Positions 46,236 to 52,427 of a DNA stretch of 52,427 bases are shown piece after piece (the first letter of the stretch is position 1; every line of letters starts with the position of its first letter). The notes beneath the pieces are model-generated. The model was not told the DNA's origin. It saw only the letters and a list, made by a program, of their open reading frames with translations, and did no database searches. Made by a program: the position numbers and the translations under genes. This DNA comes from Clostridiaceae bacterium (GTDB taxonomy: Bacteria > Bacillota_A > Clostridia > Clostridiales > Clostridiaceae). The DNA is taken from the NCBI GenBank assembly GCA_029256485.1, contig JAQSXU010000041.1, forward strand, positions 1 to 52,427, given 5' to 3'.

Positions 46236-46516
46236 CTTTATTCTGAAGTCTATTTTATTAACTTTATTTTTTTTATATTTTATTTTATTATATGAAATAA
46301 AAAATCGCTTCCTTATATTACTATATATTATTTATATGAGTACTTTTTAAATAAAATAATAAAATGCCATAATATTGATGTTTATTATGGCAATTAATGG
46401 TACAATATTATTTATAGTGGTACTTGACTAGTAAAGGCAATTTATTTTATATATAAATAATAATATGATATAATATCTTAAAGTTGACAATTTTTTTGTG
46501 TCAGGGAGGAAAAATA

Positions 46517-48964
46517 ATGGCTAAAGCTAAAACCAGGAAGAAAAAAGGTCGTTTTAGATTTTTAAAAATATTTTTAGTTATCATTATAATTTTAATATCA
46601 TTTTGCGCTGTTGCAGGTGTTGGAATCGGCCTAGCAATTATTAAGACGGCTCCATCACTTGATGTAAATCAGATATTATCCTTGAATGAACCTTCTGTGC
46701 TCTATGCTAGCAATGAAAAGTTTATGGATATAGTTGCCACAGATCAAAATAGGACTGTAATTCCTTTTAAAGATATGCCCCAAAATCTAAAAAATGCATT
46801 TGTATCTATAGAAGATGAGAGATTCTATAAGCACAATGGAATAGATTTAAGGCGTATCACTGGAGTTATTTACATTGATATAAAGAACAAAATTAAAAAG
46901 CAGACTGGAGTTCAAGGTGCATCTACTATTACACAGCAGTTATTGAAAAACACACTGCTTTCAAATGAGGTAACAATTAAAAGAAAACTTCAGGAGATGT
47001 ATCTTGCAGTGCAGTTGGAAAAACATTTATCTAAGGAGCAAATTTTAGAAGCTTATATGAACACTATTAATGTTGGTGGAAATGCATATGGAGTAGAGTC
47101 GGCAGCAAACCAATATTTCAATAAAAGTGCCAAGGACTTAAATTTATTGCAATGTGCTTTCATAGCTGGAGTTGCCCAAAGCCCATCTTCATTCTATGCT
47201 TCTGCAGTATCCAAAAAAAATGCTGAAGATATGGCTGCACATAAAAATGTTTCTTCCATATATTATGTAAATAGAACTAAAACTGTTTTATATAAGATGT
47301 ATGAAAATGGCAACATTACTAAGCAGCAGTATGATCAATGCATTAATGATTTATTAAATAATAAGCTAGGATTGTCTATTACCACATTAAATAAAAATAG
47401 ATTAAATTACGAATGGTATTCAATTCCAGCAATTAATCAAGTAAAAAATGATTTAAAAAGCCAATACCACTACACAGATAGTGAAGTTGAAAAGTTATTA
47501 ATGTACGGCGGCTTGAAAATTTACACATCAATGGATATGGATATTCAAAATAATACTCAAACTATATTAGATAACATTGTAACAAGAACTAGCAAAAATA
47601 ATGTGACACAGCCTCAAGCAGCTGCTGTAATTATGGATTATCATACAGGAGAGGTAAAGGCTATTATAGGGGGAAGAGGTCAGCAGCCTGCTCGCTCATA
47701 TAATAGAGCCGCTTCTAATGATTTCTTAAGAGCACCTGGTTCAAGTATAAAGCCTCTTACAGTTTACAGTCCGGCTTTAGATACAAAAAAGGCCACACCT
47801 GGAACGGTACTTGATGATGCTCCATTAACTCCTGAACTTGGGCGAAAGATGAATAATGGTGCTAACTATGATCCTCAAAACAGTCCAGCAGGCTTCACTG
47901 GTTATATTACCATGAGAGAAGCAATAATGAGGTCAGTAAATATATATGCTTTAAAGCTTGAAAATGAAATTGGCATAAATACAGGTATAGAATATGGTAA
48001 AAAGTATGGTCTTCAAATTGATAAAACAGATGAAGGAAGTATATCTGCAATTGCTTTAGGGCAATTGGATAATGGTGAATATAGAGGCACAAATCCTTTG
48101 ACAATGGCACAAGCATATGGTGTTTTTGGCAATAATGGAACTTATACATATGCAAGAATGTATACAAAGGTTGTTGATAAGAATGGCAAGGTTATTCTTG
48201 AAAGCAAGCCTCAAACAAAATCAGTAATTTCTCCACAAGCTGCCTACCTAATTTATGACTTATTAAAAGGCCCAGTAAGCCCTGGGGGAACAGGTCCCGG
48301 TGCAAATTTTGGAGATATGCCTGTAAGAGGAAAAACTGGTACATCAACCGATTCAAAAAATTTATGGTTTTGTGGATTAACTCCATACTATTCAGCTGCT
48401 GTATGGATTGGTAATGATGATTATACAGACACTGGAATTACAAGTTCCTACGCCGCTGATGTTTGGGGTAAATTTATGAAATCTGCCCATAAAAATTTAA
48501 ATTCAAAAGATGTGGCAATGCCTGGCGGAATTGTAACGGCAACTATATGTAAAGAATCTGGAAAAGTTCCTACAGATTTATGTGCTAGAGACCCTAGAGG
48601 ATCTCAGGATATTTCTGAAATGTTTATAGCCGGTACTGTTCCAACTGAATTATGCGATATACATGTGGAAGCTAAAGTAAATAAATTAAATGGCAAATTA
48701 GCTTCTCAAACAACACCTGCAGACTTAATTGAATCCAGGGTGTTTATAAGACGTGATTATGTTCCAATACATCCAGTTGCTGATCAACAGTATGTGTTGC
48801 CTACTTTAACTGATGACACATTACCTTCCATACCACCACCATCAACTAATAATGACGGAACATCACCAAGTACAACTCCCGTAACTCCACCAGGAAATCA
48901 AACTGGAGGAAATGACACCACTAATACTGGTGGTAAAACAGATGGTAGTAATAAACAAAATTAA
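46517..48964 (+). CDS. Class A penicillin-binding protein (PBP1A-type)
   Basis: An 815-residue bifunctional enzyme that polymerises and cross-links peptidoglycan. A basic cytosolic tip and TM segment (about 15-42) are followed by a GT51 transglycosylase (about 75-250; [24 protein letters not shown]) and a transpeptidase (about 380-660) with SSIK (nucleophile Ser), SVN and KTGTS. The tail (about 770-815) is Pro/Thr/Gly/Asn-rich. GGGAGG lies 8 nt before ATG 46517; an in-frame ATG at 46484 has no RBS. A possible -35 TTGACT lies at 46424. Confidence 0.95.
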   Translation: MAKAKTRKKKGRFRFLKIFLVIIIILISFCAVAGVGIGLAIIKTAPSLDVNQILSLNEPSVLYASNEKFMDIVATDQNRTVIPFKDMPQNLKNAFVSIEDERFYKHNGIDLRRITGVIYIDIKNKIKKQTGVQGASTITQQLLKNTLLSNEVTIKRKLQEMYLAVQLEKHLSKEQILEAYMNTINVGGNAYGVESAANQYFNKSAKDLNLLQCAFIAGVAQSPSSFYASAVSKKNAEDMAAHKNVSSIYYVNRTKTVLYKMYENGNITKQQYDQCINDLLNNKLGLSITTLNKNRLNYEWYSIPAINQVKNDLKSQYHYTDSEVEKLLMYGGLKIYTSMDMDIQNNTQTILDNIVTRTSKNNVTQPQAAAVIMDYHTGEVKAIIGGRGQQPARSYNRAASNDFLRAPGSSIKPLTVYSPALDTKKATPGTVLDDAPLTPELGRKMNNGANYDPQNSPAGFTGYITMREAIMRSVNIYALKLENEIGINTGIEYGKKYGLQIDKTDEGSISAIALGQLDNGEYRGTNPLTMAQAYGVFGNNGTYTYARMYTKVVDKNGKVILESKPQTKSVISPQAAYLIYDLLKGPVSPGGTGPGANFGDMPVRGKTGTSTDSKNLWFCGLTPYYSAAVWIGNDDYTDTGITSSYAADVWGKFMKSAHKNLNSKDVAMPGGIVTATICKESGKVPTDLCARDPRGSQDISEMFIAGTVPTELCDIHVEAKVNKLNGKLASQTTPADLIESRVFIRRDYVPIHPVADQQYVLPTLTDDTLPSIPPPSTNNDGTSPSTTPVTPPGNQTGGNDTTNTGGKTDGSNKQN

Positions 48965-48967
48965 TAT

Positions 48968-49017
48968 AATAATAAATAAACCAAAATGTAAAAATACATT
49001 TTGGTTTATTTATTATT
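48968..49017. terminator. Long bidirectional terminator
   Basis: A perfect 23-bp stem (48968-48990 with 48995-49017) closes an AAAA loop. It serves the PBP gene and the convergent spoVAE, whose stop codon lies inside the right arm. Confidence 0.9.
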
Positions 49018-49372
49018 TTTTTGTTTTAGGATTAAATAAAATAGCCATTAGATAACCAAATATTATAGCTGCAGTAATTCCTCCTGCAGTTCCCTTTATT
49101 CCTCCTGTAAAAGCGCCCATTATTCCCTTACTATTTACTTCTTTTATTGTAGCCTTTGCAAGGGTATATCCAAACCCTGGTAGAGGCACTGTAGCTCCGG
49201 CTTTTCCGTATTTTACAACCACATCATATATATTTAAAGCTCCTAGAAAAACTCCAATTGTTACAAAGCTTACTAATACTCTAGCGGGAGTAAATTTTGT
49301 TTTATCCATAAGTATTTGTGCAATCACACATATTATTCCACCAATAATAAATGCCATAATATAGTCTGTCAT
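49013..49372 (-). CDS. spoVAE: Stage V sporulation protein AE
   Basis: A 119-residue membrane protein (SpoVAEb type) with three or four TM segments and the family patterns GGIICVIAQILMDKTKFTPAR and GAGATVPLPGFGYTLAKATI-like sequence. SpoVA proteins bring dipicolinic acid into the forespore and release it in germination. AAGGAG lies about 10 nt before ATG 49372; a longer in-frame start at 49414 runs into the end of spoVAD. Confidence 0.93.
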   Translation of the reverse strand: MTDYIMAFIIGGIICVIAQILMDKTKFTPARVLVSFVTIGVFLGALNIYDVVVKYGKAGATVPLPGFGYTLAKATIKEVNSKGIMGAFTGGIKGTAGGITAAIIFGYLMAILFNPKTKK

Positions 49373-49403
49373 AATTAAGCATCTCCTTATGCAATTATAA
49401 AAT

Positions 49404-50411
49404 TTAAAATTCAATACTTACTGCATGAGCAATACCAGGTATACTCTCTCCTTGTAATGATGATGTGGTACTCATTAGTGCTCCAGTAGAAATCAGCAAT
49501 ACCTTTTTAAATTTACTGTTTAACATATTTTTATAAATATATCCACAATCTACTGCTGCAGAACATCCACATCCGCTTCCACCTGAATTTGTTCCCTGTT
49601 TTTCGTTGTCAAATATTTCCTCACCGCAATCAATATAGACCTTTGAAACATCAATACCCTTTTCCATCAGCAGCTTTTGCGTGATTTCCCTTCCAACCTT
49701 ACCTAAATCTCCTGAGGCAATTAAATCATAATCTGAAGGTGATCTTCCAGTATCATTAAAATGAGCTAAAATTGTATCCACTGCAGCCGGAGCCATTGCC
49801 CCTCCCATATTATTTGCATCTGTAATACCATAATCTTTTACCTTACCTATGGTAACATAAGTTACACTTGGAAAATTTCCCTGTTTTCCAAGCAGCATAG
49901 AACCAGCTCCTGTAACTGTCCATTGTGCTGTTGGTGTTCTTTGACTTCCGAACTCTAATGGAAATCTAAATTGCCTTTCTGCTGAAGAAAAATGAGATGA
50001 TGTTGCAGCAATAACATAATTAGCAAAACCACCATCCATTAATATAGATGCTATGCTCAAAGATTCTGTCATGGTTGAACAAGCACCATATAATCCTATA
50101 AATGGTATATCCATATCTCTTGCAGCAAAGCTGGAGGAAGCAATTTGATTAAGTAAATCACCTGCCAGTAAAAAGTCAATATCGCTTTCCTTTAGTTTTG
50201 CTTTGTTAATACTATCTTTAATTGCATTATAAAGCATATTGCTCTCTGCTTTTTCAAAGGTATCTTTACCATTTAAGTCATCCTGTAATATTATATCAAA
50301 ATAATTTTTAAGGGGACCTTCTCCTTCTTTTGGTCCTACAATACTTGAGGTGGCTATTATTTTAGGATTACTATCAAGCCTTAAAGTTTGCTTTCCTATT
50401 CTTTTATTCAT
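49404..50411 (-). CDS. spoVAD: Stage V sporulation protein AD
   Basis: A 335-residue soluble protein with a thiolase-like fold that binds dipicolinic acid at the inner spore membrane. Family patterns are PFIGLYGACSTMTESL, TPTAQWTVTGAGSMLL and GTNSGGSGCGCSA. It lies between spoVAC (54 nt upstream) and spoVAE in the usual order. AAGGATGTG precedes the ATG. Confidence 0.96.
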   Translation of the reverse strand: MNKRIGKQTLRLDSNPKIIATSSIVGPKEGEGPLKNYFDIILQDDLNGKDTFEKAESNMLYNAIKDSINKAKLKESDIDFLLAGDLLNQIASSSFAARDMDIPFIGLYGACSTMTESLSIASILMDGGFANYVIAATSSHFSSAERQFRFPLEFGSQRTPTAQWTVTGAGSMLLGKQGNFPSVTYVTIGKVKDYGITDANNMGGAMAPAAVDTILAHFNDTGRSPSDYDLIASGDLGKVGREITQKLLMEKGIDVSKVYIDCGEEIFDNEKQGTNSGGSGCGCSAAVDCGYIYKNMLNSKFKKVLLISTGALMSTTSSLQGESIPGIAHAVSIEF

Positions 50412-50465
50412 ATTTTCACATCCTTAACTGCTCTAATATCAATGTTCATAATATAAAACTGTGCT

Positions 50466-50921
50466 TTATAATTTAGTAATTAAGAAATAAATTACCCCAA
50501 TAACCACAGATGAGCTAATTCCATATACTAATACAGGACCAGCAATAGTAAACATTTTCGCACCTACTCCAAATACAAATCCCTCTTTTTTAAATTCCAT
50601 GGCTGGTGATACTATTGAATTTGAAAAGCCTGTTATTGGCACTACTGTTCCAGCGCCTGCAAAGTTGGCAATTTTATCATAAATTCCAAGTCCCGTTAAA
50701 AGTGCACCTAAAAACACCATGGTAATGGACACATATGTACCCACATCATCTTTTGATACTCCAAAAGTCAAGTAAATATTATTAAAAAACTGTCCTATAT
50801 CACAAATTAACCCGCCAACTATAAACGCATTAAAACAATTTTTTAATGTTTTAGTTTTTGGTTGTGCTTCCTTTGCAATCTTCTTGAATTTCTTTTTTAC
50901 CTTGTACTCTTCACTGTCCAT
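50466..50921 (-). CDS. spoVAC: Stage V sporulation protein AC
   Basis: A 151-residue membrane protein, with a charged N-terminal part (KVKKKFKKIAKEA) and four TM segments (NCFNAFIVGGLICDIGQFF first; GAGTVVPITGFSNSIVSPA in a loop). SpoVAC acts as a mechanosensitive-type channel for dipicolinic acid release in B. subtilis. AAGGAAGTG precedes the ATG. It is first in the spoVACDE set; the promoter, expected to be sigma-G type, was not identified. Confidence 0.95.
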   Translation of the reverse strand: MDSEEYKVKKKFKKIAKEAQPKTKTLKNCFNAFIVGGLICDIGQFFNNIYLTFGVSKDDVGTYVSITMVFLGALLTGLGIYDKIANFAGAGTVVPITGFSNSIVSPAMEFKKEGFVFGVGAKMFTIAGPVLVYGISSSVVIGVIYFLITKL

Positions 50922-50997
50922 TAAATCACTTCCTTTTACTTTCTAAGAAGATTTTTTCACCAAATGCAATAAGCAAAATAACAAATTTAATGCATTT

Positions 50998-51112
50998 TAC
51001 ATAATATTAAAATTCTATTACATTACTCCCTCACAAAAATCCCTGAAGATTGGATATTTTGCAAGGTCATAATGTTAGAATTTTAATGCATTATGTATAG
51101 TTTATACATAAT
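50998..51112. repeat. Inverted-repeat element with two competing hairpins upstream of spoVAC
   Basis: The left arm (50998-51025) and right arm (51070-51097) are inverted copies matching at 26 of about 28 positions. A second palindrome, ATTATGTATA-GTT-TATACATAAT (51090-51112), reuses the outer end of the right arm. TACATAAT occurs at 50998-51005 and 51105-51112 and its complement at 51090-51097, so the two hairpins exclude each other. It lies in the spoVA leader or promoter region. Confidence 0.6.
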
Positions 51113-51123
51113 TTTATTTTTTA

Positions 51124-51158
51124 AACAAAAATAGAGTACATCATTTTGAGTACTCTAT
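51124..51158 (-). terminator. Terminator of the spoIIA-sigF operon
   Basis: ATAGAGTAC (51131-51139) pairs with GTACTCTAT (51150-51158); TTTTTGTTT follows on the minus strand. It overlaps the sigF stop region. Confidence 0.88.
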
Positions 51159-51910
51159 CCTTCTAATTTTTGCTTCATTGCTTTTAGCACCTTTTTTTCT
51201 ATTCTTGATACCTGTACTTGACTTATTCCAAGTAATTTTGCCACTTGAACCTGAGTCTTATCTTTAAAATATCTCAGCATTATTATTTTTCTTGATTTTC
51301 CGTCTAGATTATTTAATACCTCTTTTAAGGCTAATTTGTCTATCATGTCTCCGCTTTCTTCAGGGTTCTCGCTTAGCTTATCTATAAGAAGCACAGGTGC
51401 ACCATCATCTTGATGTATAGTATCATATAAATACTGAAGATTGTTAATAGATTCAGATGCAAATATAATATCTTCACTAGATACTCCTGAAAAACTTGAC
51501 AGTTCTTCTATAGTTGGTTCTCTACTTAATTTCTTGGTAAGCTGTTCTCTGTCATAGTGAAGCTTTTTAGCTGTACTTTTAACACTTCTGCTTACCTTTA
51601 TCATACCATCGTCCCTTAAAAATCTCTTAATTTCTCCCATAATCATTGGCACAGCATATGTTGAAAATTTCACATTAAATTCTGAATTAAAGTTATTAAT
51701 GGCCTTGATTAACCCCATGGATCCTATCTGAAATATGTCCTCGTATTCATAACCTCTATTAAGAAATTTTTTACTTATTACAGACACTAAGGGCAAATTA
51801 ACCTCAACCAGCTTATTAAGAGCATGCTTATCACCATTTTGAGCGGAAAATATTAAATTTATATTCTCATCATAGTTATAACCATCTTTTTTTACAGCTT
51901 CATCCCTCAT
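51155..51910 (-). CDS. sigF: RNA polymerase sigma-F factor
   Basis: A 251-residue sigma-70-family factor that starts forespore transcription. Region 2 contains the core-binding and -10 elements (EDIFQIGSMGLIKAINNF, VKFSTYAVPMIMGEIKRFLRDD), region 3 follows, and region 4 ends with the HTH TQVQVAKLLGISQVQVSRIEKKVL. AGGTGA lies 5-6 nt before ATG 51910, so I prefer it to the in-frame GTG at 51919. It is the third gene of spoIIAA-spoIIAB-sigF. Confidence 0.97.
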   Translation of the reverse strand: MRDEAVKKDGYNYDENINLIFSAQNGDKHALNKLVEVNLPLVSVISKKFLNRGYEYEDIFQIGSMGLIKAINNFNSEFNVKFSTYAVPMIMGEIKRFLRDDGMIKVSRSVKSTAKKLHYDREQLTKKLSREPTIEELSSFSGVSSEDIIFASESINNLQYLYDTIHQDDGAPVLLIDKLSENPEESGDMIDKLALKEVLNNLDGKSRKIIMLRYFKDKTQVQVAKLLGISQVQVSRIEKKVLKAMKQKLEG

Positions 51911-51919
51911 ATTTTTCAC

Positions 51920-52351
51920 CTAATTTAAGGACTTAAAAATCTTTTTCATAGTGATTTTAGTTCCTTTTCCCTTTTCTGATTCTATAATAAGATTATCCAT
52001 AAAAGTTTCCATTACAGTAAAACCCATTCCGGACCTCTCCAAGTCCGGCCTTGAAGTATATAAAGGCTGTCTTGCCTCTTCTACATTTTCAATTCCCACT
52101 CCATTATCTTCAATAATAATTGTAGTTTCATTATTTTCTATAAATGCTTGAATTTTAACAATACCATCCTGGTTATTTTCATATCCGTGAATTATTGAGT
52201 TTGTAACAGCCTCTGAAACTGCGGTCTTTACATCTGTAAGTTCCTCTATAGTTGGATCTAATTGTGAAACAAAAGCAGCCACTGCAACTCTTGCAAATCC
52301 TTCATTTTGAGATTTACTCATAAACTCCAATTTCATCATGTTATCGTACAT
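51920..52351 (-). CDS. spoIIAB: Anti-sigma-F factor SpoIIAB
   Basis: A 143-residue GHKL-fold serine kinase that binds and inhibits sigma-F and phosphorylates SpoIIAA. The ATP-binding boxes are [14 protein letters not shown] (N box with catalytic Glu), [14 protein letters not shown] (G1) and [12 protein letters not shown] (G2). GGGGGG lies just before the ATG. It follows spoIIAA by about 13 nt and abuts sigF. Confidence 0.97.
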   Translation of the reverse strand: MYDNMMKLEFMSKSQNEGFARVAVAAFVSQLDPTIEELTDVKTAVSEAVTNSIIHGYENNQDGIVKIQAFIENNETTIIIEDNGVGIENVEEARQPLYTSRPDLERSGMGFTVMETFMDNLIIESEKGKGTKITMKKIFKSLN

Positions 52352-52364
52352 TTTTATCCCCCCA

Positions 52365-52427
52365 CTAAATTTTATCTATGGCATCTTTAACACTATCATA
52401 TAATTTAATAATTTTAAACATACCGGA
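52365..52427 (-). CDS. spoIIAA: Anti-anti-sigma factor SpoIIAA (C-terminal end only)
   Basis: The last 20 codons of a frame running off the window ([20 protein letters not shown]). This matches the C-terminal STAS helix of SpoIIAA, and its place directly ahead of spoIIAB fits. SpoIIAA releases sigma-F when dephosphorylated by SpoIIE. The rest of the gene, with its phosphorylated Ser, lies beyond the window. Confidence 0.85.
   Translation of the reverse strand, partial: SGMFKIIKLYDSVKDAIDKI

Noticed and set aside
48968..49017. Very long inverted repeat as a possible mobile element
   Set aside because: It lies exactly between convergent gene ends, has a 4-nt loop and T tracts, and is fully explained as a bidirectional terminator.
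50922..51060. Sigma-G promoter for spoVAC
   Set aside because: A few partial -35/-10-like matches exist but none has correct spacing; I could not support one.
1..52427. CRISPR arrays, restriction or toxin-antitoxin systems, biosynthetic clusters
   Set aside because: No regularly spaced repeats and no recognisable defence or assembly-line genes were found, apart from the SCIFF peptide pair.

Overview
The window is AT-rich DNA from an endospore-forming, anaerobic Firmicute, most likely Clostridium sensu stricto; I cannot name the species from sequence alone. The evidence is the spoIIA/sigF and spoVA operons, a YunB gene, an SspH-type spore protein, a Spo0E-like phosphatase, the SCIFF peptide with its radical-SAM maturase, a 6S RNA gene behind aspS, and the gene order aspS-hisS-hemZ-MBL-dtd-rel-apt-(DHH)-secF-secD-scfB-scfA-TIGR04086-yajC-tgt-queA-ruvB-ruvA-bofC-yebC.

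Region 1 (1-5.3 kb) looks like an oxygen/nitric-oxide defence cluster just downstream of a tRNA-Leu(CAA) gene. It holds a DUF438-hemerythrin protein, an N-terminally shortened RIC/ScdA-type hemerythrin, a flavodiiron protein, a Crp/Fnr regulator with an FNR-like cysteine set, and a bacteriohemerythrin. FNR-type TTGAT-N4-ATCAA boxes precede the cluster genes. Two of them are centred exactly 41.5 bp upstream of the start sites predicted from their -10 boxes. A 55-nt leucine-tRNA 3' remnant that begins in the anticodon loop lies just beyond the regulator, and a 12-nt copy of the tRNA-Leu 3' end lies inside the cluster. Both hint at past integration events.

Region 2 (4.3-17.1 kb) is a mixed accessory stretch. 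It has sporulation and cell-wall items (Spo0E-like protein, N-acetylmuramoyl-L-alanine amidase, SspH, L,D-transpeptidase lipoprotein), four unrecognised small proteins, a heterodimeric BmrCD-like ABC exporter, isoaspartyl dipeptidase, an ABC-F ATPase, a DUF6483 protein and a PHP-domain protein.

Region 3 (17.1-37.1 kb) is a long co-directional housekeeping block on the minus strand: 6S RNA, aspS, hisS, hemZ, an MBL hydrolase, dtd, a frameshifted rel gene, apt, a DHH protein that has lost its metal ligands, secF/secD, the SCIFF system, yajC, tgt, queA, ruvB, ruvA, a BofC-like gene and yebC.

Region 4 (37.1-46.3 kb) holds yigZ, a HEAT-repeat protein, a MocR-type regulator, a nucleotidyltransferase, a zinc-ribbon protein, a frameshifted small gene, an MtaD-like deaminase, an HflX GTPase carrying an N-terminal RadC/JAMM-like domain, hpt on the plus strand, and yunB.

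Region 5 (46.5-52.4 kb) is cell wall and sporulation: a class A penicillin-binding protein, spoVAC-spoVAD-spoVAE, and the sigF-spoIIAB-spoIIAA end of the spoIIA operon, cut by the window edge. SpoIIAA/SpoIIAB/SigF start the forespore programme; the SpoVA proteins move dipicolinic acid.

Gene-poor stretches over 300 bases: 3943-4310 holds the tRNA remnant and the regulator's ribosome-binding site; 17110-17453 holds the 6S RNA gene. No CRISPR array, insertion sequence, integrase or phage structural gene was seen. Ribosome-binding sites were used to trim several starts.
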